64,000 nucleotides of DNA from IMG/VR virus record IMGVR_UViG_3300017963_005353, positions 19,526 to 83,525 of that record; one strand, written 5' to 3'. This document shows positions 51,827 through 59,141 of the stretch, in pieces (the first letter of the stretch is position 1; each line of letters begins with the position of its first letter). This stretch comes from a virus. A model generated the notes under the pieces. That model was given only the letters and a program-made list of their open reading frames with translations, searched no databases and was not told the origin of the DNA. The translations under genes were made by a program, and so were the position numbers.

Positions 51827-51888
51827 GGCCGGTGCTCCCTCACCGAAGGGATGCGCTTTGCAGAGGTGAGGGAGCCCTGAACCCGGCC
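51827..51888 (-). other. Intercistronic stem-loop
   Basis: GCTCCCTCACC (834-844) pairs perfectly with GGTGAGGGAGC (865-875), and outer GGCCGG (827-832) with CCGGCC (883-888). No U-tract follows, so it is not a usual terminator; an mRNA processing or stability element is likely. Confidence 0.6.
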
Positions 51889-51890
51889 TT

Positions 51891-53189
51891 CTAAAAGGGA
51901 ATGTCAAATTCTTCTTGCTCAGGCGGATTGTCGTCAAGCTCGCCATCACCGTTCACGCTCTCGTTATAGGCTGCCTGGATAAAGATCCATGCTTCTTTGA
52001 CGGTGGTGCGAGTGGCCCAATCCTCGCCAATCTCATCTACCAGAAAGTCTACCACTGCCTGGGTGCCGTCAAACTCAAAGACCTCTTGGGCCTTCTCGAG
52101 AAAGCTCCCATCGTCCAGGTTGAGCCCGTCCACAAAGCCGGGGATTTCAATGTCTCCACCATCCGGGGCGTTCTCTTCCAAAGTTGCCCACAGGTCGCGC
52201 AGGCCGAACTTTGCCCAACCGGGGTCCATCTCTTCGTTCAACGCCTGGATCACGTGTTCCCTGCTGATGTAGCCCAACTGCTCACAAGCCGCGTCATGGA
52301 ACGACCAGTCGGCAATGTTTACGCTGTCCAGCCACAACATGGGATCGTCTTGCCAGTCGCTATCACCATTCGGCTCCTGGGCCTCATCGCCGCTTTGCCC
52401 CTGGGGATTGTCGTCAGGCTTTGCCACAGGCATAGTAAATCCGGGCGTGGCCTCTTGCTGAATCTCCTGGAACAACCGGGTGGCCCATTCCTCGGTGGGC
52501 TCGATGGAGATGAGCGACTTTTCCTCTCTGTACCGCTTGCCATCGGGCCGGCTGGTCGTGATTTCCTGCCACCGTCGCCTGAGCACCAGCGGGATACCCT
52601 TCAGGCTCCCGCGCAACTGGTACAGGCCGTTCAACTGGCGCGTGATGTTGCGCCGGTCATTCCATGAGCCGGTGCGGACCTCCATGTACACGACCCGGCG
52701 CAATGCAGGCACCATGACCCGCAGCCGGCAGTTGAGCTTGGGAAAAACGTGCTTGATCGAGTTGTCCTTGGTTGACCGGTAGGTGTAGGCAGGGCTCTCC
52801 CCATCCCACACGGCAGGCTCGCCCGTTTGCATGTCCAGGCCGTTGCGGACGATCACTTTCATCTCGTGGGGATCGAACCAGTAGAGGATCTCGCTGGTGT
52901 CGGGCTCGACCAGCATCACGCGGATGCCTTTTCCCGTATAGGCTTCCATCCCGCTCCACCAGACCCGATCCGGCTCATCGAACGGGAATGTGACCTCGAT
53001 CTCGGTCGGCTGCTTGCCAAAGACTTGCTCGAACAGGGCGGCACTCTCTTCCTCGCCCCGTTGAAACACAGCCCGAAAGTGCTCGCCAAGGTCGGGGCCT
53101 ATCTTCCCTCTCTGCTTGGCGGCCCCCTTGCGGATTTGTCCGATGCAGTCAAAGCCCGCATCGGTATAGGGGTCATTGCTCATGGTCAT
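51891..53189 (-). CDS. Gp3-like / recombination-directionality-factor-like protein
   Basis: 432 residues from ATG 53189 (ATG 53183 also possible). FGKQPTEIEVTFPFDEPDRV, WKRY-like WWSGMEAYTGKG, CRLRVMVPALRRVVYMEVRTGS and NITRQLNGLYQLRGSLKGIPL resemble the large phage Gp3-like family, annotated as RDF-like or replication associated. The C-terminal 150 residues are acidic and helical. Precise role unknown; no integrase is in the window. Confidence 0.5.
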   Translation of the reverse strand: MTMSNDPYTDAGFDCIGQIRKGAAKQRGKIGPDLGEHFRAVFQRGEEESAALFEQVFGKQPTEIEVTFPFDEPDRVWWSGMEAYTGKGIRVMLVEPDTSEILYWFDPHEMKVIVRNGLDMQTGEPAVWDGESPAYTYRSTKDNSIKHVFPKLNCRLRVMVPALRRVVYMEVRTGSWNDRRNITRQLNGLYQLRGSLKGIPLVLRRRWQEITTSRPDGKRYREEKSLISIEPTEEWATRLFQEIQQEATPGFTMPVAKPDDNPQGQSGDEAQEPNGDSDWQDDPMLWLDSVNIADWSFHDAACEQLGYISREHVIQALNEEMDPGWAKFGLRDLWATLEENAPDGGDIEIPGFVDGLNLDDGSFLEKAQEVFEFDGTQAVVDFLVDEIGEDWATRTTVKEAWIFIQAAYNESVNGDGELDDNPPEQEEFDIPF

Positions 53190-53212
53190 TGTCCTACTCC
53201 TCTCTGGCCTCA

Positions 53213-53404
53213 TTATACTGGCAACTCCCAGGCTGTGATTCTCAGGCTTTGAGAATCGTGGTCGGTCACCTCGTCCAGTCTTTCACAAATGGCGATCAGT
53301 GCCCAAGCAATAGCAAGGCTGGCGTTGGTCTTGCCTTCTTGTACTTCTGCCCTCTTGGCGAAATATTTCGCTTGATTCAATGCCTCTGGTGTATATTCGG
53401 GCAT
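53213..53404 (-). CDS. Small unknown protein (63 aa)
   Basis: GAGAGG upstream. Helical (SLAIAWALIAICERLDEV). No family. Confidence 0.45.
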   Translation of the reverse strand: MPEYTPEALNQAKYFAKRAEVQEGKTNASLAIAWALIAICERLDEVTDHDSQSLRITAWELPV

Positions 53405-53421
53405 CCTCTCTCACCTCCTCT

Positions 53422-53715
53422 CTAATCTCCATACAAATCTGCCATGGCTTCAGCAGTGGTCATGGACTCCGGTTGTGGTAGCCAGGGGAAAAGCTCTCTC
53501 AGGAGGGGGTCGTGGACGATCTCCACGAATTCGACCCGCTGCTGGTGCAACCTGCGCTCCAGGTAGCCTTTTCTCCAGGCTCCAAAGTGGGACGGGTCGG
53601 CGGCACAAACGATTGACCACGCTCCAGTCTCAGGGTCTCGCTCGAGCCTCAAATTGCTGTGGCAGACCCGGCAGACGTAGTTGTCGATGTAGTACCGCAA
53701 TGATTTTGCTGCCAT
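53422..53715 (-). CDS. Zinc-finger-like small protein
   Basis: 97 residues. CRVCHSNLRL and a later Cys (IVCAADPSHFG) suggest a degenerate zinc ribbon; helical C-terminus. First gene of the P(53.9 kb) operon. It has a 163-base leader with the hairpin element. Confidence 0.5.
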   Translation of the reverse strand: MAAKSLRYYIDNYVCRVCHSNLRLERDPETGAWSIVCAADPSHFGAWRKGYLERRLHQQRVEFVEIVHDPLLRELFPWLPQPESMTTAEAMADLYGD

Positions 53716-53765
53716 CTTGTCCCTCTCTGGTCTTTGGGTCCGGGCGGGATACTAGAGGATTGCCA

Positions 53766-53793
53766 CCCTGTACTTGTCGTCCAGGACAAGTGC
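53766..53793. repeat. 28-bp element, copy 2 (hairpin-forming)
   Basis: CCCTGTACTTGTC, three bases, CAGGACAAGTGC; ACTTGTC pairs with GACAAGT. 26 of 28 bases equal to 14660-14687. Lies in the 5' leader of the 53715 gene. Confidence 0.6.
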
Positions 53794-53884
53794 CCTCTCC
53801 CCAGGCTGCTATGCCAGTGTGTCGGCTTCCATCAGCCCCCATGTCCCATGCTCCCTCTCCCGAGCGGACCCGTATCATGGTTAG

Positions 53885-53913
53885 ATTATACCACAAAAGC
53901 CCTGTTCTGTCAA
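53885..53913 (-). promoter_or_regulatory. Divergent promoter, minus side
   Basis: Minus strand: TTGACA at 53913-53908, 17-bp spacer ending TGTGG, TATAAT at 53890-53885. Spacer dyad ACAGAA-N6-TTTTGT is nearly ideal. Drives the large replication operon. Confidence 0.85.
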
Positions 53914-53944
53914 GCGAAACACACAACCAATTTTAGCTCTCGGT

Positions 53945-53973
53945 TTGACAGAACACAGATTTTATGGTATCAT
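53945..53973 (+). promoter_or_regulatory. Divergent promoter, plus side
   Basis: TTGACA at 53945-53950, 17-bp spacer with ACAGAA-N6-TTTTAT, TATCAT at 53968-53973. Drives the Cro/C1-like gene 20 bases downstream. Confidence 0.8.
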
Positions 53974-53993
53974 AATGACAAGGAGGATACACC

Positions 53994-54275
53994 ATGCCGA
54001 TCACGATCCAATTGCAACGCCACATGCAGGAACACGAAAACGATCACAATGTCAGGTACACCATCCGGGAGTGGGCCAAGGTGCTCACCACCTGGGCAGA
54101 GGACAATCACCCTGAGGTGGCTGAGCCCGGTCTGAGCGTGAACTTTTTGCACCGCATGAAGCACAACGAGGTGGACTACCTGTCGCTGGAAAAGCTGGGC
54201 CTGTTGTGTGAGTTCTTCGATTGCACGCCCAACGACCTGCTCTGGCAGTCCAACGGTGATGAATCCCCGCAATAA
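53994..54275 (+). CDS. Cro/C1-type HTH regulator
   Basis: 93 residues from ATG 53994 (AGGAGG upstream). The helices RYTIREWAKVL, LSVNFLHRMKHNEV and LSLEKLGLLCEFFDCTPNDLLW match the XRE/Cro-C1 fold, with the last phrase highly typical. Divergent from the main replication promoter as in phage immunity regions. Best candidate for the repressor that reads the ACARAA-N6-TTTTGT dyad shared by the promoters, though it would then repress its own promoter as well. Confidence 0.75.
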   Translation: MPITIQLQRHMQEHENDHNVRYTIREWAKVLTTWAEDNHPEVAEPGLSVNFLHRMKHNEVDYLSLEKLGLLCEFFDCTPNDLLWQSNGDESPQ

Positions 54276-54303
54276 AAAAGGGGCGGGTGATTAGCCTGCC
54301 CCA
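54275..54303 (-). terminator. Rho-independent terminator
   Basis: Minus strand: GGGGCAGG (303-296) pairs with CCCGCCCC (288-281), followed by a T6 run (280-275). Ends the small-gene operon coming from 56.8 kb. On the plus strand it lacks a U-tract. Confidence 0.75.
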
Positions 54304-54317
54304 TCTCTGGACCGTTT

Positions 54318-54524
54318 CTACAGTCCCATCCCCATGGGGATCTCCTGCTCGGGATGCTGTACTATTTGCACCCGCTCCACTCCCAGGTCAACCCCCACGA
54401 CCGTGTTGGTCTCCAATGCGTCGGCCGCAGCGGTCAATGCCTTGTCCTCTGGGGAGCCGCGCCTGTAATCCAGGGCGATCTCTCGCAGCAGTGCCGCAAC
54501 TTCCATAGAGCTCATTCTGCTCAT
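54318..54524 (-). CDS. Small unknown protein (68 aa)
   Basis: Helical N-terminus (MEVAALLREIALDYRRGSPE), then a beta-rich end with ERVQIVQHPEQE. Last gene before the terminator. No family. Confidence 0.45.
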   Translation of the reverse strand: MSRMSSMEVAALLREIALDYRRGSPEDKALTAAADALETNTVVGVDLGVERVQIVQHPEQEIPMGMGL

Positions 54525-54555
54525 CTTGCCACCCTCCCTTTCTATTCTCTACTGA

Positions 54556-54789
54556 TCATGCCGGTGCCAGGGCGCACTCCAGCATGGGATTAACGAACAC
54601 GACCTCGGCCTGGCGAAAGGCTTCCACGATCTGTCGGGCCTCTCGTTGTGTCAACCGGAAAGCTGCTGCGATGGTTGCCACGTCAACCGGCCCAAACCGG
54701 TCGAGGTAGTCCAACACCTCGCACTCTAACCTGGCCCGCTCAAACAATGTTTCCCGGTGCCGCTCTCCTTGTCCTCTGATACCGCCCAT
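54556..54789 (-). CDS. Small winged-helix-like protein
   Basis: 77 residues. LECEVLDYLDRFGPVDVATIAAAFRLTQRE is the shape of a winged-helix DNA-binding domain, continuing to a short VVFVNP wing. Likely a small transcription factor. It sits among the P(56.8 kb) genes. Confidence 0.5.
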   Translation of the reverse strand: MGGIRGQGERHRETLFERARLECEVLDYLDRFGPVDVATIAAAFRLTQREARQIVEAFRQAEVVFVNPMLECALAPA

Positions 54790-54810
54790 CAGGTCCCTCC
54801 CTCCCCTCGT

Positions 54811-54987
54811 CTATCGCCTCGCTCGTTTCCTTGCTTTCCTGGCCGCCTTGCGCTTCTTGCGTCGGTTATCTCTCTGTTGGTCGCCTGCCCGCTTCTTGGC
54901 CCTTGCCTTGCGTCGCTTGTCCTGGAGGAACTGGCGCATGTACGTCCTGTACGCGGCCAGGGTTTCTGCTGTCTGGGGAATATTCAT
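54811..54987 (-). CDS. 58-residue highly basic protein
   Basis: ATG 54987 to TAG 54811, just after the 54994 gene stop. Almost half of the C-terminal 38 residues are Arg or Lys (RRKKRKAARKARKRARR). Probably binds nucleic acid or ribosome. Too short for standard cutoffs. Confidence 0.55.
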   Translation of the reverse strand: MNIPQTAETLAAYRTYMRQFLQDKRRKARAKKRAGDQQRDNRRKKRKAARKARKRARR

Positions 54988-54993
54988 GGGGTT

Positions 54994-55398
54994 CTAGTCC
55001 AGCACATTGACTTCTTCATACCCGCATTTGCACCATATGCGATAGATGGGGTATCCATCATCTGTGCGGCGCACCCGCTTTTCATGCATGAGCTTATCGC
55101 AGACTGGGCAATGCTGGTGAAACCTTCGGGGATGAACGACATAGCCACACACATTGCAATAGTAACAGGTCAAGAATTCCCAGGAAACCATGACATGATA
55201 ATCTGCTCGCTCAATGTTATTGTTACGCTGGATTTCGTCTTGGGTTGCTCCAGTGTTGAGCCTGGCAGCAGACTGGCGCCAGCGCTTTTGTGTGTCGCTG
55301 GCCCTGCCGAATGGATCGCATTTGATTTTGTCACCGGGTCCCCATTCCAGACCAAGTGTTTTCACGGCGTCGTCAATGTTTCTGATTCCGTTGTTCAT
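54994..55398 (-). CDS. Zinc-ribbon protein
   Basis: 134 residues from ATG 55398 (ATGA overlap). CYYCNVCGYVVHPRRFHQHCP at residues ~80-100 and a second CxC near the end (WCKCGYEE) form a zinc-binding domain. The basic N-terminal extension seen upstream is a shadow of the preceding gene. Confidence 0.5.
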   Translation of the reverse strand: MNNGIRNIDDAVKTLGLEWGPGDKIKCDPFGRASDTQKRWRQSAARLNTGATQDEIQRNNNIERADYHVMVSWEFLTCYYCNVCGYVVHPRRFHQHCPVCDKLMHEKRVRRTDDGYPIYRIWCKCGYEEVNVLD

Positions 55399-55703
55399 TC
55401 TTCTTTTCCTTCTCGCAGTTCTTTTCTTGCCCGCTTGATACGTTCGACTTGCGCCCCGGTCAGCCTGTCGCTGTGGTCCAGCACCTTGGTCAGCCGGCCG
55501 ATGTTGGTGTCCGGGTCGCCATTGTCCCACCCCTCGGCCACCTGCTCGATTACAGAGGCCAACTGTGGCTCTTGCTCACTGAGGTCTTTGGCGATGGCCC
55601 GCAGCATCGTGGGGAATATGATGATGATTTGGGGCCTATCGTCTGCCCACTCGTATGGGCGGGGGGCAAACAGGCGGTTACCATAGCTCACTCGGGTTTT
55701 CAT
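55395..55703 (-). CDS. Unknown 102-residue protein
   Basis: From ATG 55703. RPYEWADDRPQIIIIFPTML, then a charged C-terminal helix. No family. Overlaps the zinc-ribbon gene. Confidence 0.45.
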   Translation of the reverse strand: MKTRVSYGNRLFAPRPYEWADDRPQIIIIFPTMLRAIAKDLSEQEPQLASVIEQVAEGWDNGDPDTNIGRLTKVLDHSDRLTGAQVERIKRARKELREGKEE

Positions 55704-55716
55704 GCCGTTGCCCCTG

Positions 55717-56016
55717 CTAGTCGCTGCCCTCGGCACGGGCCAGGGCAGCGAGGGCTTTGTCTCGGACCTGCCGCGCTCGCTCTGAGTGCTCATCTTGAAT
55801 ATTTGCCCAAGCCAGCAAGATTTTCAGCGCCCCCGCCAGCTCGTCCGCTTGGCGGCGGAGGGTGGTGAGTTGCTGGCTATGATTACCATTAAGGAAGTGG
55901 ATGCGCTCCGCCGCTTCAGCAGGTCTGTCGTGGTCACTGTCTGTTATCCACCTACCATCGGGGGTATAAAAGCCCACCGTCCACAAACTCGGTTCACTCT
56001 GTCTATAAACGTACAT
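55717..56016 (-). CDS. Unknown 99-residue protein
   Basis: From ATG 56016 (one-base overlap with the previous stop). N-terminal beta hairpin (SLWTVGFYTPDGRWITDSD), then an Ala/Arg-rich helix (LTTLRRQADELAGALKILL). No family. Confidence 0.45.
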   Translation of the reverse strand: MYVYRQSEPSLWTVGFYTPDGRWITDSDHDRPAEAAERIHFLNGNHSQQLTTLRRQADELAGALKILLAWANIQDEHSERARQVRDKALAALARAEGSD

Positions 56017-56222
56017 CACTCTCCCTCCTGTTCCCTGTAGCAATCAGGGCAGAGATAGGTTGATACGTATGCCAGGCCATTCCACCGGACGCTGACCTGG
56101 AATCCTGCCTCCTCTGCCAAGGTTATGGCCTCTTGCCTGATCGTGCTGCCCGGGGCGGTGTTTCCACATTCGTCACAGATGACTTGGTAGAATTTGGCTG
56201 TCGTGGATTTTTCGTCTATCAT
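56016..56222 (-). CDS. Small zinc-ribbon protein
   Basis: 68 residues from ATG 56222, since AGGAGGAA precedes it. ICDECGNTAPG...LCPDCY gives two CxxC pairs. An in-frame extension upstream to 56387 is possible but lacks a ribosome site. Confidence 0.55.
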   Translation of the reverse strand: MIDEKSTTAKFYQVICDECGNTAPGSTIRQEAITLAEEAGFQVSVRWNGLAYVSTYLCPDCYREQEGE

Positions 56223-56427
56223 GGCAGGTTCCTCCTGGGGTGTCCCTCCCTGCGGGGAGGTCAATTCTGAGCTTGCTTTGCCACTCTTGCCCGCCCCGGA
56301 GCTTACCACGTTCGCTCCGGCTGCTCCTCTTTTGGTGTCGTGGTCGGGCTGGCGGGCAGGAAAGGCAAAGCCCTTGCTGTTACCCATCCTGTGGGGCAAT
56401 CAGATTATAAATCTTGCTTCTTGGATA

Positions 56428-56805
56428 CTACCCGCGATCAACGTATTTCAGTGTCCATCCCTCGCTGACTAACCTATCGATGACTACTATTGTACCGTCT
56501 TCGCTATAACGAGAGATGCCGCGAATCTCGGCGCTGTCGTCCGAGTAGATCGTGCATTGCAACCGGGTGTGCTTGATCGCTTCGGTATATTGGCGCTCAA
56601 TTGCGGCCAGAACCTTTGCATCCCTAGCCGCCTTGTACGTTAGCCAATCCTGATCGTGGATGTGGCGATGCACACATTCACTGCCGTAGATACCGCCATC
56701 CTCGGTGTGGTACTCATAGCGCAAGGCGATGCCACAATCGTCGCAACTCTGGCCTCGCTTGCCTGAACCGTTGTCTATGATGGTAATAATCTTGGTCTTG
56801 GTCAT
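56428..56805 (-). CDS. Zinc-binding small protein
   Basis: 125 residues from ATG 56805 (GAGGAGG upstream, promoter 22 bases away). SCDDCGIALRYEYHTEDGGI and the GSECVHRHIHD segment give Cys/His ligands; C-terminal half is alpha/beta. First gene of the P(56.8 kb) operon. Homologues occur in actinophage and Chloroflexi genomes as unknowns, from memory only. Confidence 0.5.
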   Translation of the reverse strand: MTKTKIITIIDNGSGKRGQSCDDCGIALRYEYHTEDGGIYGSECVHRHIHDQDWLTYKAARDAKVLAAIERQYTEAIKHTRLQCTIYSDDSAEIRGISRYSEDGTIVVIDRLVSEGWTLKYVDRG

Positions 56806-56826
56806 GGGGTTGCCTCCTCTAAACAG

Positions 56827-56855
56827 ATTATACCACAAAACTGCTCTTTTGTCAA
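56827..56855 (-). promoter_or_regulatory. Divergent promoter, minus side, best operator dyad
   Basis: Minus strand: TTGACA at 56855-56850, 17-bp spacer ending TGTGG, TATAAT at 56832-56827. The spacer carries a perfect dyad ACAAAA-GAGCAG-TTTTGT that begins inside the -35 box. Confidence 0.85.
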
Positions 56856-56888
56856 GCAAAACAAGAGGCAAAAAGGGGATTGGTGTGG

Positions 56889-56909
56889 ATTTCTAACCTT
56901 TTTCTAACC
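56889..56909. promoter_or_regulatory. Tandem GGTTAGAAA repeats between divergent promoters
   Basis: On the minus strand two copies of GGTTAGAAA at 909-901 and 898-890 (period 11), shared with 13672-13691. They lie 34 bases before the minus promoter's -35 and 23 before the plus promoter's -35. Confidence 0.5.
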
Positions 56910-56932
56910 TTCTTATTGTGGGTCGGGAAAGG

Positions 56933-56961
56933 TTGACGGGGAGCCTGTTTTATGCTAAAAT
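56933..56961 (+). promoter_or_regulatory. Promoter of the packaging operon
   Basis: TTGACG at 56933-56938, 17-bp spacer, TAAAAT at 56956-56961. Weaker than the other family members. About 60 bases before the ParB-like gene. Confidence 0.6.
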
Positions 56962-57026
56962 AGGGAGAACAGGTTTATTGCCGCCTGGGATGATACCACC
57001 ATACATACTACATAGGGGCTCAACAC

Positions 57027-57818
57027 ATGACCGAGCAATCGGCCCTTGCAGGAATCGATCCATCTCTTCTCGAGTTCAACGATCCTCCACAAATCCTGTG
57101 GGTCAGGGTACAAGATGCCATCAACCTGATCTGGCGCGACAACCCCAAACTCCACGACATTGGAGGGTTGTCCAGGAGCATGGTTGAGCACGGATACAAA
57201 GAGCCGGCCATATTCAGTGCCCGGCTCTTTAGGGTTACACAGGACGAGGCAGACGGCGAGCCCCAGGGGGCGTTCGTCGTGGGCAACGGGCGCATCGAGG
57301 CACTGACCCGACTGGAACGAGGTGGCGACGTTGACCTGCCCCGGGGACTGGCCGTCGAGCCTGAGACCGGCGCGTGGGTCGTGTGGATCATCGCCGGCAC
57401 CGATGCCAAGAGCCAGGCCATGGCTCAGGCGTATGGCGTGGACTCGAACTTGCTGGGCATGATGGGCGGCTCGATGTCGCATGTGGACATGTCTCGGGTA
57501 TGGGACGAGCGGGCATACCTTCGACTGCTGGACGACCTGGCCCGCCAGGATGCCCTACCAGTCTCGATGGACGGGGACGATTACGAGTTGCTCAAGGCGG
57601 TGCTAGAGGGAGAACTACCCGGCCAGGGCAGCACAACGGATCAATCTGGCTCGCAAGACCCATGGCCTGAGATCAGGCTGCGGGTTGACCCGGAGACGTT
57701 CGTGCTCTATACCCGGCTGATGGGACAGGCCGAGGGTGCAGACGAGGTTGCTCAATTTCGCAACGTTTTGCTCCTGGCGAAAGACTACCTGGAGCAAATG
57801 GAAGGTGCGAAACCGTAA
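57027..57818 (+). CDS. ParB/Srx-like protein of the packaging operon
   Basis: 263 residues. NPKLHDIGGLSRSMVEHGYKE then VVGNGRIEALTRL is the ParB-like nuclease-domain signature; a Gln/Gly linker and an alpha/beta tail follow. Second ParB-like protein in the window and unlike the 32-kb one. Often found upstream of terminase genes in phages; role unclear. Confidence 0.7.
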   Translation: MTEQSALAGIDPSLLEFNDPPQILWVRVQDAINLIWRDNPKLHDIGGLSRSMVEHGYKEPAIFSARLFRVTQDEADGEPQGAFVVGNGRIEALTRLERGGDVDLPRGLAVEPETGAWVVWIIAGTDAKSQAMAQAYGVDSNLLGMMGGSMSHVDMSRVWDERAYLRLLDDLARQDALPVSMDGDDYELLKAVLEGELPGQGSTTDQSGSQDPWPEIRLRVDPETFVLYTRLMGQAEGADEVAQFRNVLLLAKDYLEQMEGAKP

Positions 57819-58021
57819 GATAATCGGGGCCGAAAAACGCGCCCTGTAATCGTTTCTGCCAGCGAATTTGTTTTATTCTCTCGAACAGAAAAGGCGCACA
57901 AAAATGCCTTAAATCCATCCTTGCACCACAACAGGTAGTGGTGGGCGGGAGTTGAGGCACAAGGCTGCGCTGAAAATATCCCTTGAGAGCCGCTGGACGG
58001 CCATAGCGTTAGGAGGATTTT
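57819..58021 (+). other. Intergenic 203 bases before the head/packaging genes
   Basis: No confident gene here. GGAGG at 58012-58016 is the ribosome site of the next gene. The region might hold a cos or pac site or a late promoter, but I see no convincing box. Purely positional note. Confidence 0.4.
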
Positions 58022-58402
58022 ATGGCTGACCAGCCGGACCTGCAATACAAGAGGGAGTTCCAAAACGCGGGAGTGCTCACATCACGGATGCCGTGGGAGG
58101 GCATTGGCTCCAGCACGATCACCGTCAGCGGAACGGCCACGTCTATCACCGCTACGGCCTTTGGCTGGACGGGCACCATGGTGGCCGATGCCCAGGTCGT
58201 CGCTTTGTCGTGTGCCAACACGGGCACCAGCGCCGGCGTGCGGTTTTTCTGGGACGGCAGTGTGCCCACCCAGATGAATGGCCATCTCGTCATGAACGAC
58301 GAGAAACCGTTCTACCTGTATGGCGTGATCAACATCGAGCGCCTGCAATTCATCAGCGAGGATGGATCGCCCGTGGCATTGACCGTCACACTGGAGCGGT
58401 AG
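58022..58402 (+). CDS. Unknown 126-residue structural-like protein
   Basis: Starts ATG 58022. Ser/Thr/Gly-rich beta protein (STITVSGTATSITATAFGWTG). Looks like a small decoration or virion protein, but its place upstream of the small terminase is unusual. No motif. Confidence 0.45.
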   Translation: MADQPDLQYKREFQNAGVLTSRMPWEGIGSSTITVSGTATSITATAFGWTGTMVADAQVVALSCANTGTSAGVRFFWDGSVPTQMNGHLVMNDEKPFYLYGVINIERLQFISEDGSPVALTVTLER

Positions 58403-58406
58403 CACG

Positions 58407-59141
58407 ATGACCGAGAAAGCTGAGAGTTTCAAATGGGATGCCAACGAACCGCTTGGACGGGCGGCGGGTGAACGGGCCAAGACCAACCGGGCGCTCAATG
58501 ATTACTACCTGATGGGCGCTGGTCGGTCGATCCGTAAGCTGTGCGCTCTCTATAGAGAACGGTATCAGGCCGCAATCGAGGGGGAATCGAAAACGGGCTT
58601 TCCGCCCACGCGCCGGTTGACCACGCTGTTGAATTGGTCGAGACATTTTCACTGGCAGGAACGCGTCAAGGCGGCCATGGCCCAGGCCGATGCAGAGCGC
58701 CGGCGCATACGACTTGAGCGACAGGCCGAGGTAGACGAGGCCGATTGGGCGACGGGTGAGGAACTCCGGGAACTGGCCCAACAGATATTGGCCGAGGGAC
58801 CCAAGTACCTCAAGACGACGCGCCGGTTGGTCAAGGGGCAGCAGGAGATCGTCACCGGGGCGGACGGCAAGCAATACGTTGTGCAAAAAGAGCCCGACCG
58901 GGAGATCATCACCGTGGCCCTCAACGCCCCGGTCGCCATCCGGGCGGCCAAGCTTGCCAGCGACCTACAGCGGGCCGCAGCCGGTACCACCGGGCGGGAC
59001 AGGCATGAGACGTGGAACGTGGACTTGTCCACATTGACGACCGACCAGCTTACCCGTCTCGCCGCTGGAGAGGATTTGATCAATGTGCTCCTTGCGGCTG
59101 GCAGCGGCAGCGGAACTGGAGCGCCGGCAGAGGATAGCTGA
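58407..59141 (+). CDS. Terminase small subunit
   Basis: 244 residues. Basic N-terminal helical DNA-binding half (IRKLCALYRERYQAA, RLTTLLNWSRHFHWQ), then a helical oligomerisation part. Position right before the large subunit and its length fit. It recognises the packaging site. Confidence 0.7.
   Translation: MTEKAESFKWDANEPLGRAAGERAKTNRALNDYYLMGAGRSIRKLCALYRERYQAAIEGESKTGFPPTRRLTTLLNWSRHFHWQERVKAAMAQADAERRRIRLERQAEVDEADWATGEELRELAQQILAEGPKYLKTTRRLVKGQQEIVTGADGKQYVVQKEPDREIITVALNAPVAIRAAKLASDLQRAAAGTTGRDRHETWNVDLSTLTTDQLTRLAAGEDLINVLLAAGSGSGTGAPAEDS

Noticed and set aside
53630-53926. 98-residue minus-strand frame across the 53.9-kb promoter
   Set aside because: Its start lies in the promoter spacer and it overlaps the better supported 53422-53715 gene.
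57785-58063. Minus-strand frame in the gap before the packaging genes
   Set aside because: No ribosome site, overlaps two good genes, unlikely composition.
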